From: Bacillus sp. X1(2014)
GTDB taxonomy: Bacteria > Bacillota > Bacilli > Bacillales_B > DSM-18226
Direction of reading: 5' to 3'
Length of the DNA: 64,000 nt
Assembly (NCBI RefSeq): GCF_007678255.1
Contig: NZ_VEED01000001.1
Coordinates: forward strand, 620,001-684,000
Shown here piece after piece: positions 30,474-40,518 of this stretch; the first letter of the stretch is position 1, and every line of letters begins with the position of its first letter. The notes beneath the pieces were generated by a model. It saw only the letters and a list, made by a program, of their open reading frames with translations. It had not been told where the DNA came from and did no database searches. The translations under genes were made by a program, and so were the position numbers.

Positions 30474-30592
30474 ACATTTCCCTCCTGCACTTCAACTTTT
30501 TACTAAATATATATTAATAAGTATTTCCTGCAGTGGGATGGAATAAACCACATATTCGTAAGAAACTGTTTCGGGAGATGGAGTGGAATTGG

Positions 30593-30790
30593 ATTCGCTG
30601 ATTGAATGGGGATATTCGCTGATTGGCTGCCAAAATTCGCTGATTGAACCATGGAATTCGCTGATTGATTACGAAAATTCGCTGATTGGACTGAGAGATT
30701 CGCTCATTGGACTATGAAATTCGCTCATTAAGACGGGAAATTCGCCCATTGATCATGAAAATCCGTTCATTTAGGGCGAAAAATTCGCTC
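30593..30790 (+). repeat. 21-bp periodic ATTCGCTGATTG array
   Basis: The 371-bp gap between lonB and clpX holds at least nine units with core ATTCGC, starting at 30593, 30614, 30635, 30656, 30677, 30698, 30719, 30740 and 30761; a tenth core at 30783 is one base out of phase. The first five read ATTCGCTGATTG, later ones ATTCGCTCATTR, then they decay. The remaining 9 bp of each unit vary. On the minus strand stops interrupt every simple frame except over the last units. Confidence 0.9.
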
Positions 30791-30807
30791 CATACCAATA
30801 ATAAGCA

Positions 30808-30835
30808 CAAAAAGACCTGGCAAGTGCCAGGCCTT
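30808..30835 (-). terminator. Terminator of clpX
   Basis: GGCCTGGC and GCCAGGTC form a stem with an ACTT loop, followed on the minus strand by TTTTTG. It lies 10 bp after the clpX stop. Confidence 0.85.
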
Positions 30836-30844
30836 TCGGTACAA

Positions 30845-32104
30845 TTATGCAGATTTTTCTTCAGCAACGACGGTTCCATCTTCTAATAAGAGTTTTGGAA
30901 CACCATTGTTAATGACTGTTTCTTTGGTAATGACGCACTTGGTAATGTCATCACGAGAAGGAAGGTCGAACATGACATCCAACATAATTCCTTCAATGAT
31001 GGAACGGAGACCACGTGCACCAGTTTTGCGTTCAATTGCCTTTTTGGCAATTTCAGTCAAAGCGCCCTCTTCAAATTGAAGCTCAACATCGTCGATTTCA
31101 AGCATTTTTTGATATTGTTTAACAAGCGCATTTTTCGGCTTCGTTAAAATTTCAATTAATGCTGCTTCATCTAACTGCTCAAGGCTCGCAATCACTGGAA
31201 GACGTCCAATAAATTCTGGAATTAATCCAAAGCGAAGTAAGTCTTCTGGTAATACTTTAGAAAGCAGTTCTTTCTGAGCAACATCCTGCTGCTTAACATC
31301 TGATCCAAAGCCAATTACTTTTTGACCTAAACGGCGCTTAATAATTGGTTCAATTCCATCAAATGCTCCTCCGCAAATAAAGAGGATATTGGTTGTATCG
31401 ATTTGGATAAATTCTTGGTGCGGGTGTTTTCGTCCACCTTGTGGCGGAACACTTGCAACCGTACCTTCAAGAATTTTTAATAAAGCTTGTTGAACGCCTT
31501 CACCAGAAACATCTCTTGTAATCGAAGGATTTTCTGATTTACGGGCAATTTTATCAATCTCATCAATATAAATAATCCCTTTTTCAGCCTTTTCTACATC
31601 GTAATCAGCAGATTGGATTAATTTTAATAAAATGTTTTCAACATCTTCCCCAACATATCCAGCTTCCGTTAGTGAAGTAGCATCGGCAATTGCAAATGGT
31701 ACATTCAAAATACGAGCCAATGTTTGGGCTAGTAATGTTTTACCGCTTCCTGTTGGTCCAATCATACAAATGTTACTCTTTGCAAGTTCAACATCATCAA
31801 TTTTACTATTGGAATTGATGCGCTTATAGTGATTGTATACTGCCACAGAAAGGGATTTTTTCGCTTGATCTTGACCGATAACATATTCATCAAGAATTTC
31901 ACAAATTTCCTTCGGCTTCGGTACATCTTTAAATTCTACTTCTTCTTCTGTTCCAAGTTCTTCCTCAACGATTTCGGTGCAAAGTTCAATACATTCGTCA
32001 CATATGTAAACTCCAGGCCCGGCAACCAATTTACGAACTTGGTCCTGTGTTTTACCACAGAAGGAACACTTTAATTGACCTTTTTCATCATTAAATTTAA
32101 ACAA
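30845..32104 (-). CDS. clpX: ATP-dependent Clp protease ATPase subunit ClpX
   Basis: ClpX unfolds substrates for ClpP. The start is TTG 32104 with GGGGTG seven bases upstream, giving [18 protein letters not shown]. The 419-residue protein has the four-cysteine zinc domain (CSFC...CDEC, about 13-38), Walker [13 protein letters not shown] near 115, sensor and pore motifs, the GRKHPH loop and the IGF-type loop VIGFGSD that docks on ClpP. It lies downstream of tig, in the standard order. Confidence 0.98.
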   Translation of the reverse strand: MFKFNDEKGQLKCSFCGKTQDQVRKLVAGPGVYICDECIELCTEIVEEELGTEEEVEFKDVPKPKEICEILDEYVIGQDQAKKSLSVAVYNHYKRINSNSKIDDVELAKSNICMIGPTGSGKTLLAQTLARILNVPFAIADATSLTEAGYVGEDVENILLKLIQSADYDVEKAEKGIIYIDEIDKIARKSENPSITRDVSGEGVQQALLKILEGTVASVPPQGGRKHPHQEFIQIDTTNILFICGGAFDGIEPIIKRRLGQKVIGFGSDVKQQDVAQKELLSKVLPEDLLRFGLIPEFIGRLPVIASLEQLDEAALIEILTKPKNALVKQYQKMLEIDDVELQFEEGALTEIAKKAIERKTGARGLRSIIEGIMLDVMFDLPSRDDITKCVITKETVINNGVPKLLLEDGTVVAEEKSA

Positions 32105-32437
32105 ATCCTTTCACCCCTTAAATCATGTTAGTATCCTATGCGAAGCAGCGAATTACACAAACAAAAGTCAAGTCTCTCTCTAATTATTGATTAGTATGTA
32201 TGTTGCATTGTAACACAGAATGCCAATGGACTGGAAATAAAAAGCTTAAGGTAAATAGGTTTCCCTTTGTTTGTGTAGTTCATTTTAAATCACTTATGTA
32301 TTCTTTAATCTTAACCATTATGATAAAAATAAATCTAAATGCTGTCTGGAAATTATTTTATATTAATTTCGCTATGTCTTAGATATTTTCCTGCCCATTG
32401 TTAAATCTTATTATAATATGTATTTTAAAAAAAGTAT
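32105..32437. other. A+T-rich intergenic region upstream of clpX
   Basis: This 333-bp stretch between clpX and the tig terminator shows no open frame with a credible site, no repeat and no hairpin. TTGACT occurs at about 32166-32171 on the minus strand but without a well-spaced -10. It presumably holds the clpX promoter. Confidence 0.4.
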
Positions 32438-32467
32438 AAAACAAGGCACGATTTAAATCGTGCCTTG
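32438..32467 (-). terminator. Terminator of tig
   Basis: CAAGGCACGATTTAAATCGTGCCTTG is a perfect palindrome (13 bp each side with a short loop), followed on the minus strand by TTTTATA, 15 bp after the tig stop. Confidence 0.85.
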
Positions 32468-32482
32468 CAATAAACAGGTTAA

Positions 32483-33760
32483 TTATTTCTTGTTTTCAAC
32501 AAGAAAGTCTACTGCTTTTTTAAGTTTAAGGTCTGATTGGATGCCTTCAAGTCCGCCTAGAGCTTGTTTAATGCTATCAACAGTCATGTTATACATGCCA
32601 GCCATGTTTTCAAGTTCAGCATTAACATCTTCGTCAGTTACTTCAAGGTTTTCAGCCTTAGCAATCGCTTCTAGTGTTAAGTTCACACGTACGCGGTTTA
32701 CAGCTTCTTCCTTCATTTGCTCACGTAAAGCATTTTCGTCTTGACCTGAGAATTGGAAGTATAGTTCAAGGTTCATACCTTGCATTTGTAAACGTTGTTC
32801 GAATTCTTGAAGCATACGGTTAACTTCGTTAGTAACCATAACTTCTGGAATTTCAACTTCTGCATTTGCAGCAGCTTGTTCAACAACAGTATCACGTAAA
32901 TGATGCTCAGCTTCGTGCTTCTTGCTGTTTTCTAAACGAGTTTTGATTTTCTCTTTAAGAGCATCTAATGTTTCAACTTCATCATCCACATCTTTAGCAA
33001 ACTCGTCATCTAATACAGGAAGTTCTTTTCCTTTAATTTCATGAATAGTTACTTTGAATACTGCAGGCTTACCAGCAAGTTCAGCAGCGTGGTATTCTTC
33101 AGGGAATGTTACTTCCACGTCTTTAGATTCACCAGCAGCTAGTCCTACTAATTGCTCTTCAAAACCTGGGATGAATGATCCAGATCCGATTTCAAGTGAA
33201 TGGTTTTCAGCTTTTCCGCCTTCGAAAGCAACGCCATCAACGAATCCTTCGAAATCTAGAACAGCTGTATCACCGTTTTCTACAGTACCTTCTTCTTTAA
33301 TGACAAGTTCAGCTTGGCGCTCTTGAAGAGTTTTTAATTCATTAGCAACATCTTCGTCAGTCACGTTTGTATCAATTGCTTCTACTTCTAAACCTTTATA
33401 TTCGCCTAATGTTACTTCAGGCTTTACTTGAACAGTAGCTTTGAAGATAAGTTCTTTACCTTTTTCCATTTGCTCGATGTCGATGTCTGGACGGTCGATT
33501 GGCTCGATTCCAGTTTCGTCAATTGCGCTTCCGTATGCTTCTGGAAGAAGAATATCTAATGCATCTTGATAAAGAGATTCTACACCAAAACGCTTTTCGA
33601 ACATTTGACGTGGCATTTTTCCTTTACGGAAACCTGGAACGTTAACTTGCTTTACAACCTTTTGGAATGCCGCGTTTAAACCTTCGTTTACTTTGTCCGC
33701 ACTTACTTCAACAGTAAGAACGCCACGGTTTCCTTCTAACTTTTCCCATTTTACTGACAT
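32483..33760 (-). CDS. tig: Trigger factor
   Basis: Trigger factor is the ribosome-bound chaperone and prolyl isomerase. The start is ATG 33760 ([15 protein letters not shown]) with GGAGGG upstream; a longer frame starts over that site. The 425-residue protein has the N-terminal ribosome-binding motif GFRKGKMPR near 44, an FKBP domain (about 160-245, [14 protein letters not shown] and [13 protein letters not shown]) and a C-terminal helical chaperone domain. It lies between ysoA and clpX as in B. subtilis. Confidence 0.97.
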   Translation of the reverse strand: MSVKWEKLEGNRGVLTVEVSADKVNEGLNAAFQKVVKQVNVPGFRKGKMPRQMFEKRFGVESLYQDALDILLPEAYGSAIDETGIEPIDRPDIDIEQMEKGKELIFKATVQVKPEVTLGEYKGLEVEAIDTNVTDEDVANELKTLQERQAELVIKEEGTVENGDTAVLDFEGFVDGVAFEGGKAENHSLEIGSGSFIPGFEEQLVGLAAGESKDVEVTFPEEYHAAELAGKPAVFKVTIHEIKGKELPVLDDEFAKDVDDEVETLDALKEKIKTRLENSKKHEAEHHLRDTVVEQAAANAEVEIPEVMVTNEVNRMLQEFEQRLQMQGMNLELYFQFSGQDENALREQMKEEAVNRVRVNLTLEAIAKAENLEVTDEDVNAELENMAGMYNMTVDSIKQALGGLEGIQSDLKLKKAVDFLVENKK

Positions 33761-33928
33761 ACATTTTCCCTCCAACAATCTATTCTCATATCATTCTTAA
33801 CGAATTTGAGTAGTTTGGAAATCACTTTCTATCAAAGCCAATTTCCTTTTTTTAAATGTAAAATATAGTTTTTTACACAATGCAACCACTACATTATAAC
33901 ATAGGATTGATTTCTTTCAACAGCGAGC

Positions 33929-34954
33929 CTATATATTAGGATAAGAAATTTTCTCAATTACCTCAATTTTTGCGATTGCTTCTTCAATTTCACTAACAGA
34001 TACATCGTATTCGCTGGAAAGAAGATCCATTCTCGTATCCATCCCCATATAATCTTGTGCCAAGTGGTGGAAAGCTGCAGCCCATGCATGAGTACTCTCG
34101 GGCTCTAGTTCAAACGGATAGGTTATAAAAAAATTACGCTCAACCATTCCGCTCGTGTTTTCAAAAAGACCAGGGTTTTCGCTTTCCAGATGAGATTCGA
34201 CAAGCACTTTTATCGCTTGCATTCTTGGTTCTTCTCTAACCTCGGGAAGTTGTGTTGGAATAACTTTCTTTTTCATGCCAAATTTCCTGATAATAAGTTC
34301 TCTATCAATTTCCTGCTCTTTCAAAAGAGTTAAGAGAATGGTTTTTAAAAACGGATGACCTGCTTCCGCTTCTAAATAATCTGTAATTTCATGGAGATAG
34401 GGGCGAATATTTTTCTCTTCTAGACTTGAAATGAGGAGCAGTTGTTCATTTAGATTATCATTTGCAAATAGGTTTAACTCTTGGACCGCTGTTTCCTCTG
34501 GTTCGATTTCCTCAAGATCTAGTTGACGATTCTCTGCCATTCTTCGGCTGAATTGAAGGATCGTTAGGAAATGATCATGTTTTTCCGGCGGAATCTCTTT
34601 TTCTTCTAAAAGTGCTTCGACGGTTGACACGATTTCATGATATTCATGGAGTTGGATCAGTACTGTCAAATAGAGATCGACCATCTGGAGGTAGTCACCA
34701 ATCCCCTTATGGAGCATTTCCTTGGCGAGTTCTTTCGCTTTTTGAAAAGAAGCAGCTTCAAAATAAGCAAGAACCAGCCCAATCAAGACTTCATCATTGT
34801 CAGGGTCATATTCTCTTGCTTCCTCCAATAGATTGATCGCTTCGTTAAATTTTTTCTTCTCAAGGCTCTCGAGACCCTTGTTAGTTAATCTTTCTTCAAG
34901 TCCGGGAAAAAAGACTATATTATCTATTCGTTTCACAGGTTCCCTTTTTTTCAT
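33929..34954 (-). CDS. ysoA: Tetratricopeptide repeat protein YsoA
   Basis: The 341-residue soluble protein has TPR-type helix pairs in its N-terminal half, for example KGLESLEKKKFNEAINLLEEAREYDPDNDE near 28-57 and the following LVLAYFEAASFQKAKELAKE. The C-terminal part is a mixed helical domain with conserved YPFELEPESTHAWAAAFH. Position next to tig matches ysoA of B. subtilis. The role is unknown; TPR proteins scaffold complexes. AAGGACGG precedes ATG 34954, and a TGC-TAAACT extended -10 lies 34 bp upstream. Confidence 0.85.
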   Translation of the reverse strand: MKKREPVKRIDNIVFFPGLEERLTNKGLESLEKKKFNEAINLLEEAREYDPDNDEVLIGLVLAYFEAASFQKAKELAKEMLHKGIGDYLQMVDLYLTVLIQLHEYHEIVSTVEALLEEKEIPPEKHDHFLTILQFSRRMAENRQLDLEEIEPEETAVQELNLFANDNLNEQLLLISSLEEKNIRPYLHEITDYLEAEAGHPFLKTILLTLLKEQEIDRELIIRKFGMKKKVIPTQLPEVREEPRMQAIKVLVESHLESENPGLFENTSGMVERNFFITYPFELEPESTHAWAAAFHHLAQDYMGMDTRMDLLSSEYDVSVSEIEEAIAKIEVIEKISYPNI

Positions 34955-35007
34955 AAAAAAACCGTCCTTAGGATTGTCATGGGAATTAGTTTAGCATAAA
35001 TAAAAGA

Positions 35008-35039
35008 CAAAAAAAACTCACCGTCAAATGGTGAGTTTA
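35008..35039 (-). terminator. Terminator of the tRNA-Arg gene
   Basis: AACTCACC and GGTGAGTT form a stem with an ATTTGAC loop and are followed on the minus strand by TTTTTTTTG, about 35 bp after the tRNA 3' end. Confidence 0.85.
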
Positions 35040-35072
35040 AATTCAATATGTAGTGTTGATAGTAAAATTAGA

Positions 35073-35149
<77 letters not shown>

Positions 35150-35174
35150 AAATATGTTGTTTAAGACAAGATTT

Positions 35175-35203
35175 ATTATATTATCGTAATATCAAAAAGT
35201 CAA
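35175..35203 (-). promoter_or_regulatory. Sigma-A promoter of tRNA-Arg
   Basis: TTGACT and TATAAT are spaced by exactly 17 bp on the minus strand, with the -10 about 26 bp upstream of the mature tRNA 5' end. Confidence 0.8.
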
Positions 35204-35227
35204 CACACTTTCTAATATTTTTTATAA

Positions 35228-35258
35228 AAAGAAAAAAGAGAGAGGAATTCTCCCTCTT
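35228..35258 (-). terminator. Terminator of the rph-rdgB-ysnB operon
   Basis: AAGAGGGAGAATTCCTCTCTCTT is a palindromic stem directly after the ysnB stop, followed by TTTTTC on the minus strand. Confidence 0.75.
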
Positions 35259-35260
35259 AA

Positions 35261-35776
35261 TTATGACAATACAAACTCGCGGGCAAGTTCGGTAACCTCC
35301 TGGCCGCTTACTTCAAACACCGACATTTTAATTTTTTCAATCTGCAAATCCAGAATAATATAAGTTTTTTCAAAGCGTTCCCTCGGCAAGCGGATGCTGC
35401 CTGGATTTAAAAATAAGATCCCATCAATCACTTCCGCACCAAGGACATGTGAGTGTCCGAAACAGGCGATATTCGCGTTTACTTCCTGCGCTTTGTATTT
35501 TAAATTCATTAAGGAGGACTTAACCGAATACCGGTGGCCATGGGTAATAAAAAACCTCCGCCCAGCCACTTCAGAAATTGTCTCTAGTAGATATCCGCCC
35601 CCAAAATCACAATTTCCCATTACCGTTAGATAGCCGGAAATCGCTTCATCATCTGGAGATAATTCTGAATCACCGCAGTGAATCATTAAATCAACCTCAT
35701 CCAGATGCCTTTCTCTTATTACACGGAGCTCCTTTGTTAATCCATGACTATCACTAACAATTAAAACTTTGCTCAT
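35261..35776 (-). CDS. ysnB: YsnB, MJ0936-type metallophosphoesterase
   Basis: The 171-residue protein is a small calcineurin-like phosphodiesterase. Metal ligands are visible as DSHG (about 9-12), HCGDSE (34-39), MGNCD (51-55), THGHRYSV (73-80) and FGHSHV (104-109). The physiological substrate is not known. Its ATG overlaps the rdgB stop by one base (TAATG), so it is coupled to rdgB, as in B. subtilis rph-ysnA-ysnB. Confidence 0.92.
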   Translation of the reverse strand: MSKVLIVSDSHGLTKELRVIRERHLDEVDLMIHCGDSELSPDDEAISGYLTVMGNCDFGGGYLLETISEVAGRRFFITHGHRYSVKSSLMNLKYKAQEVNANIACFGHSHVLGAEVIDGILFLNPGSIRLPRERFEKTYIILDLQIEKIKMSVFEVSGQEVTELAREFVLS

Positions 35777-36384
35777 TAACGCTCCGCACTTTCTAAAATA
35801 GAATCCATGACTACATCTAGTTTTTTCAAGGCATTCGCACGATGGCTGATCTTGTTTTTTTCTTCTGATGATAACTCGGCCATCGCTAAGCCCTTCTCAG
35901 GTACATAAAAAACCGGATCATAGCCAAACCCATTGGTACCTCTTCTCTCTTCAAGAATACGTCCTTCACAAGTGCCTGACACCGTTTTTGTTTCTTTGCC
36001 TGGAACTGCGACTGCCAAGGCACAGTAGAACCTTGCTGTCCGCTTCTCCTCAGGAATACCTTCTAATTCAGACAGTACTTTATCAGTATTGTTCTGGTCA
36101 TTTTTTGGTTCACCCGCATAACGTGCTGAATAAATCCCGGGTCTCCCTTCAAGGGCATCCACGATCAAGCCTGAATCGTCGCCAATCACCATTTTCCCTA
36201 GTGCTTTGGAGACCGCCTCTGCTTTCAAAGTCGCATTTTCTTCAAATGTTGTGCCAGTTTCCTCAACATCAGAAATTTCTGGATAATCCAGCAAGGTACG
36301 AACCGTGATCCCTCGTGATGAAAAGATATGTTCAAATTCCTTCGCTTTTCCTGGATTTTTAGTTGCAATAATAACTTCTTTCAT
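35776..36384 (-). CDS. rdgB: XTP/dITP diphosphatase RdgB (YsnA)
   Basis: This house-cleaning enzyme hydrolyses dITP and XTP to monophosphates and keeps deaminated purines out of DNA. The 202-residue Ham1-family protein has [10 protein letters not shown] at 8-17, the catalytic stretch [21 protein letters not shown] near 68-88, and [11 protein letters not shown] and SHRANAL near the end. It lies 13 bp after rph and overlaps ysnB by one base. Confidence 0.96.
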   Translation of the reverse strand: MKEVIIATKNPGKAKEFEHIFSSRGITVRTLLDYPEISDVEETGTTFEENATLKAEAVSKALGKMVIGDDSGLIVDALEGRPGIYSARYAGEPKNDQNNTDKVLSELEGIPEEKRTARFYCALAVAVPGKETKTVSGTCEGRILEERRGTNGFGYDPVFYVPEKGLAMAELSSEEKNKISHRANALKKLDVVMDSILESAER

Positions 36385-36397
36385 ATTTGATCGCCTC

Positions 36398-37156
36398 TCA
36401 TTTTTGTCTTCGCGACTCTATTTTTCGAGTAATTTCTTCACCCAGTACTGCTTTTTGGTGTTCAAAAAGTTCCATTAGTCCTTCTTGAGCAGCACCAAGC
36501 AGGCCTTGAAGCTGTTCGTAGGAGAAAGTCGCTTCCTCCCCTGTCCCTTGCAGTTCAACAAATTCTCCATTGCCCGTCATGACTACATTCATATCGACCT
36601 GGGCCTTAGAATCCTCAGCGTAGTTTAAATCCAGGACCGTTTGATTATTTAGCAGGATCCCGACACTTGTCGCCGCTAAATAATCCGTAATCGGGAATTT
36701 AGCAAAGGACTTTTTCTCGGAAAATGCATTTAAAGCGAGGGCCATTGCAACAAATGCTCCTGTGATTGAGGCTGTTCGAGTACCACCATCGGCCTGGATA
36801 ACATCACAATCAATCCAAACTGTTTTCTCACCTAGAGCACTTAAATCGACGATTGCTCTAAGGGCGCGGCCGATTAGCCGCTGAATTTCCATCGTTCGAC
36901 CGGAAACCTTTCCTTTAGAAGATTCGCGAATGTTTCTTGTTTCTGTTGCTCGGGGCAGCATAGAATACTCGGCAGTAATCCAGCCTTTGCCTTCCCCCCT
37001 CATAAAGTGAGGCACTCTGTCTTCGATGCTCGCTGCACAAATCACTTTTGTATTCCCTACAGAGATTAGGACAGATCCTTCGGGGTGCATTAAATAATTG
37101 GGTTCAATATGTATGGGTCTTAGTTGTAACGGCTCTCTACCATCAACACGCACCAT
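36398..37156 (-). CDS. rph: Ribonuclease PH
   Basis: RNase PH trims tRNA 3' ends with phosphate. The 252-residue protein has the family features [18 protein letters not shown] near 54-71, [16 protein letters not shown] and [18 protein letters not shown], which carry the RNA- and phosphate-binding Arg and Asp residues. AAAGGAGG precedes ATG 37156. It starts the rph-rdgB-ysnB operon. A terminator separates it from gerM. Confidence 0.97.
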   Translation of the reverse strand: MVRVDGREPLQLRPIHIEPNYLMHPEGSVLISVGNTKVICAASIEDRVPHFMRGEGKGWITAEYSMLPRATETRNIRESSKGKVSGRTMEIQRLIGRALRAIVDLSALGEKTVWIDCDVIQADGGTRTASITGAFVAMALALNAFSEKKSFAKFPITDYLAATSVGILLNNQTVLDLNYAEDSKAQVDMNVVMTGNGEFVELQGTGEEATFSYEQLQGLLGAAQEGLMELFEHQKAVLGEEITRKIESRRQK

Positions 37157-37204
37157 TACTACCTCCTTTTATTATTGAATTGGTACATTCATTTTCTTAA
37201 ATAC

Positions 37205-37244
37205 CAAATAAAGAAGAGGCGGCATCCAAGCCAACCTCTTTCAT
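37205..37244 (-). terminator. Terminator of gerM
   Basis: AAAGAGGTTGGC pairs with GCCGCCTCTTC across a short loop and is followed by TTTATTT on the minus strand, about 30 bp after the gerM stop. Confidence 0.65.
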
Positions 37245-37275
37245 TGTCACTATATAGTATAACAAAAATTATTTT

Positions 37276-38334
37276 TTAAAAACTACCTGTATTGACTTTT
37301 TCTGGACGAGTTACAGGTTCAGTTAATTTCTTCCCGCTATCATTTTTAATGTCTGCCTTACCCTTAACTTGAATAGCAACTTTTTCTACGCCCTCTTGCT
37401 CAGTTAGGGACAGCACTAGTGAATCTAATAAATGCTGTGAAATTTCCTTTTCTTTAAAGCTTCCAAAAATATTCTCATTAAAGTTCAAGGTGACTTTTCC
37501 ATCTTCATATTTTGGAGCTTCAAGGAGCTCTACATCTGACATAAATTCAGATACTAGAGTTGATTTTTCACTTGGTCCTTTTATCAATTCATTAACGATA
37601 GCTACGTAGTTATCTTTTTCGTTATTGCTCACCCGGCGTGTGACAGGTACATAATAATAGGAGCCCTCTTCACCGCCAATATAATAAACAGTTACAGGTT
37701 TAGTATTGGTAATATCTGTAACATTCGTTGTATCAAGGTTGATTCCGGTTGCTCTGGAAAGATTTTCGCTTATCGGTGTACCGTTCACAGGCATTTCCGT
37801 CAAATCATGTCCATTCATTTTAAGTTTCACAGTTTTCACATTATCAAACTGTGTCAATGTCCAAGTGACAGATTGGAGAATTTTCATTTCATCTTCAGCT
37901 TGGTAATTCTTAAACTCTTTTGAAAAATTAACCGTTGCAACGCCATCTTTATCAATATTTACAGAAAGCTCCGTATCCTCTGGGAGAACCGCCCGGAAAT
38001 CATTTGGGAGTAGATCAGTCACTGGACCATTTGCCACTAAATATTCAAGCGCCTGTTTAGCGACCGAACTGGTTTTCGGCAGATCCAATGTTTGCGGAAC
38101 GACATAGCCGTCTTTATCTACCAGGTATAGTTCTGTTTTGACGGTGTTTGCCTGCGCCTCCTTACTTGCTTCTGTAGCGGTCGTTTTCTTACTTGTTGTA
38201 TCCTCCTTGATCGTCACACTCTTTGGCGGATCGATTTTCTTTTCTGTTTCAGTCCCGAATAATCCACAACCTGACAGTAGAACTGATGATGTCAGCACAG
38301 TCGACACAAGGATCTTTGCTTTATTTTTAGACAT
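37276..38334 (-). CDS. gerM: Germination/sporulation lipoprotein GerM
   Basis: GerM is needed for spore germination and, in B. subtilis, for stabilising the SpoIIIA-SpoIIQ channel. The 352-residue product has a lipoprotein signal with lipobox LLSGC (Cys23), a Lys/Thr-rich linker to about 65, and two GerMN domains (about 70-195 and 215-335). GGGGGG precedes the ATG. It lies downstream of racE with a long hairpin between. A mother-cell sigma-E promoter is expected but only a weak CGTATATAT-type match was found. Confidence 0.92.
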   Translation of the reverse strand: MSKNKAKILVSTVLTSSVLLSGCGLFGTETEKKIDPPKSVTIKEDTTSKKTTATEASKEAQANTVKTELYLVDKDGYVVPQTLDLPKTSSVAKQALEYLVANGPVTDLLPNDFRAVLPEDTELSVNIDKDGVATVNFSKEFKNYQAEDEMKILQSVTWTLTQFDNVKTVKLKMNGHDLTEMPVNGTPISENLSRATGINLDTTNVTDITNTKPVTVYYIGGEEGSYYYVPVTRRVSNNEKDNYVAIVNELIKGPSEKSTLVSEFMSDVELLEAPKYEDGKVTLNFNENIFGSFKEKEISQHLLDSLVLSLTEQEGVEKVAIQVKGKADIKNDSGKKLTEPVTRPEKVNTGSF

Positions 38335-38412
38335 AACTATTTCCCCCCTAAGACAGTTTGTACTAACATATATACGAGCCTTATGATAAATTAGACCGAC
38401 TTATGAAAAAAA

Positions 38413-38477
38413 AGGTGTCAAAAAAAGGTGTCAGGCACCGCTCGTGGACAAATGTCCACGAGTGGTGCCTGACACCA
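38413..38477 (-). terminator. Long GGTGTCAGGCACC hairpin terminator after racE
   Basis: GGTGTCAGGCACC (38427-38439) and GGTGCCTGACACC (38464-38476) enclose a second perfect stem, CTCGTGGACA/TGTCCACGAG, so about 23 bp pair with one mismatch and a two-base loop. On the minus strand it is followed by TTTTTT, a further GACACC, then TTTTTTTT. It ends the racE transcript. The outer arms recur at 45796 in the window. Confidence 0.85.
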
Positions 38478-38482
38478 ACTAT

Positions 38483-39277
38483 TTATAGTTTTATTTTTTT
38501 GACATCGGTAATTGGATATCCCAGCCACTGTGAGGCGATTTTTGAGAATATTCGTCTGGAACCAGTGGTGTAAAATTCATGCTCTGGATCTTCTTCGCAT
38601 GTATCTAATAAACCATTGTACTGAAGGATTGCACTTATTTCATGTGCTGTCTCGTCACCCGAACTTATCACGCTGACAGACTCACCCATGACATTCTTTA
38701 TCACAGGCTCTAACAGCGGATAATGTGTGCAGCCTAAAATCAGCGTATCCAATTTTTCATTGAGCATCGGCTTGAGGGCTTCGTCAACAATTCTTTCCGC
38801 AATCGGACCTGCAAATTCGTTACTCTCCACAAGCGGAACAAATTTTGGACAGGCATGTGCTTTAACAAAAAGCCGGCTATTTAACGACTTTAACGCTCTC
38901 TCGTATGCCCCACTTTTTACAGTACCCTCAGTGCCAATAATTCCAACACGATAATTTTTTGTCTTCTTAATAGCCGCTCGTGCTCCTGGATTAATTACCC
39001 CTAAGACCGGAATCGGCAATTCCTTACGAATCTCGTCTAATGCCGCAGCTGTAGCCGTATTACAGGCAATGACGAGCATTTTGATTTTTTTCTCTAGTAA
39101 AAAAGAGGTCATCTCCCATGTGAACCTCTTAACTTCCCTAGTTGTTCTCGGGCCATATGGGCAGCGCGCTGTATCTCCCAAATAGATGATTTTCTCATTT
39201 GGAAGCTGGCGCATCACCTCTTTAGCAACGGTTAATCCGCCAACGCCCGAATCTATCACACCAATAGCTTGTTTCAA
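38483..39277 (-). CDS. racE: Glutamate racemase RacE/MurI
   Basis: The enzyme makes D-glutamate for peptidoglycan. The start is TTG 39277 with AAGAGG upstream. The 264-residue protein has both catalytic cysteines: [11 protein letters not shown] near 70-80 and [11 protein letters not shown] near 181-191, plus [12 protein letters not shown] near the start. It lies 16 bp after the MarR-type gene, as in B. subtilis. Confidence 0.97.
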   Translation of the reverse strand: MKQAIGVIDSGVGGLTVAKEVMRQLPNEKIIYLGDTARCPYGPRTTREVKRFTWEMTSFLLEKKIKMLVIACNTATAAALDEIRKELPIPVLGVINPGARAAIKKTKNYRVGIIGTEGTVKSGAYERALKSLNSRLFVKAHACPKFVPLVESNEFAGPIAERIVDEALKPMLNEKLDTLILGCTHYPLLEPVIKNVMGESVSVISSGDETAHEISAILQYNGLLDTCEEDPEHEFYTTGSRRIFSKIASQWLGYPITDVKKIKL

Positions 39278-39292
39278 AACCTATCGCCTCTT

Positions 39293-39742
39293 TTAACGCA
39301 TTTCCTGATGCAATTTCGTTAAGCTTCTTTGAAGAACCTGAATTTCTTCCGGAGTGAAATCAACCAACACTTCTTCTAAGTAAACTTGACGCTTTTTAAT
39401 TACTTCATCAATGATTCTTTTGCCCTCTTCAAGCAAATGTATTCTCACCACACGACGGTCGTTTGGATTTTTCACCCGTTCTACGAGGAGATTTTTTTCC
39501 ATCCTGTCAACAAGATCTGTTGTCGTACTGCATGCCAAGTACATTTTAGTAGAAAGTTCCCCGATTGTCATGTCCCCATCTTCAAAGAGCCATTGCAAAG
39601 CAATAAATTGTGGAGGTGTAATTGTATAAGTACTTAACATTTCTCTTCCTTTTTGCTTAATGATGCCAGAAATGTAGCGTAAATCCTTTTCAATATTTGC
39701 AACAATTTCCCCATTTGCTCTTTGTGAATTCTCGAGTTTCAT
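39293..39742 (-). CDS. ysmB: MarR-family transcriptional regulator YsmB
   Basis: The start is ATG 39742 (MKLENSQRANGEIV) with AGGAG eight bases upstream; the frame from GTG 39751 begins inside that site. The 149-residue protein has a winged helix: helix-turn-helix TIGELSTKMYLACSTTTDLVDRM near 60-83, followed by the wing with NPNDRRVVRIHLLEEG. The ligand is unknown. Position between gerE and racE matches ysmB of B. subtilis. Co-transcription with racE is likely from the 16-bp gap. Confidence 0.88.
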   Translation of the reverse strand: MKLENSQRANGEIVANIEKDLRYISGIIKQKGREMLSTYTITPPQFIALQWLFEDGDMTIGELSTKMYLACSTTTDLVDRMEKNLLVERVKNPNDRRVVRIHLLEEGKRIIDEVIKKRQVYLEEVLVDFTPEEIQVLQRSLTKLHQEMR

Positions 39743-39950
39743 CTCAAACACTCCTATAAAAAGCTTTCTTTCCCTGAAACATTAATCTATATAAAAACTA
39801 TTGTTCCTCATTGTCGTACTTCATGTTTCTTCTTATTTTCTACTTTTTTCTCCAAAAATTCAAGCTGAAACTATCAGAAAAATATTAGTTTGCCACTCTT
39901 TGGAGTATAATAAGGTAGAATTTGAATAATAAGCCAAAGGTGAGAAAAGA

Positions 39951-40259
39951 ATGGAAATTGTAATTAGCACGTCAGCACTAAACTGGTTTAAAGAAGAGGT
40001 CGAATTAAAAAAAGGGGATAAAGTAAAGTTTTATCCGAAAGTATATGGAAACAGCCCTGTCCAAGAAGGGTTTTCGCTTGGTTTCACCGTAGATAATGAT
40101 CCTATTGATATCATTGTGAAATACGAAGCAGAAGGTTTTTTATTTTATATTGAAGAAAGGGATTTGTGGTTTTTCAATCAACATGATTTGCATGTCGACT
40201 ACAATGAACAAAGGGATGAAGTAGAATATAGTTACACCAAGTCGCAATCGCATAATTAG
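39951..40259 (+). CDS. HesB/YneR-family protein
   Basis: The 102-residue protein belongs to the YneR branch of the HesB/IscA fold (MEIVISTSALNWFKEEVELKKGD... and GFSLGFTVDND). The cysteines used by IscA for Fe-S binding are absent, as in YneR proteins, so cluster transfer is unlikely and the function is unknown. AAAGGTGAG precedes ATG 39951. It is transcribed on the plus strand, divergent from ysmB. Confidence 0.85.
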   Translation: MEIVISTSALNWFKEEVELKKGDKVKFYPKVYGNSPVQEGFSLGFTVDNDPIDIIVKYEAEGFLFYIEERDLWFFNQHDLHVDYNEQRDEVEYSYTKSQSHN

Positions 40260-40311
40260 GGGAAAAATACAGTTCGCCGAATAAAATTAGTTTTCAGATT
40301 AACAATAATCC

Positions 40312-40332
40312 TAGTGTTAGTTATTAACACTA
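40312..40332. promoter_or_regulatory. Perfect palindrome upstream of a small ORF
   Basis: TAGTGTTAG-TTA-TTAACACTA is a 9-bp inverted repeat with a three-base centre. It overlaps a possible plus-strand promoter (TTAACA, 17 bp, TATTAA). No T run follows, so it looks like an operator rather than a terminator. Confidence 0.5.
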
Positions 40333-40356
40333 AAACTTCAATGTGGAGGGATTACT

Positions 40357-40476
40357 TTGAATATATCTTACGGCTTATTTTCAACCATACTCATTCTGGG
40401 ACTTAGAGCGGCATTCTTATTAAGTAATCTATCCTCGTGGTTTAAAAGGATGGTAAGAATACCTGCTTTTAATTAA
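40357..40476 (+). CDS. Putative 39-residue membrane peptide
   Basis: A short frame from TTG 40357 follows TGGAGGG with good spacing and encodes 39 residues beginning MNISYGLFSTILILGLRAAF. One hydrophobic segment (about 6-22) is followed by a basic tail (WFKRMVR). A palindrome upstream and a strong terminator downstream frame it as a separate transcription unit. No family is recognised. Its short length makes chance possible. Confidence 0.5.
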   Translation: MNISYGLFSTILILGLRAAFLLSNLSSWFKRMVRIPAFN

Positions 40477-40518
40477 GCAGAGAAGTATTTTCAAGTATCA
40501 TTAATCCGCATTGTAACA

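Noticed and set aside
30593..30790. Possible coding heptad-repeat protein in the 21-bp arrays
   Set aside because: Stops occur within several units in every simple frame, no start with a ribosome binding site exists, and the spacer bases vary freely.
35972..35983. GTGCCTGACACC inside rdgB, equal to the terminator repeat arm
   Set aside because: It encodes the conserved SGTCEG region of the enzyme and has no second arm, so it is best explained by chance.
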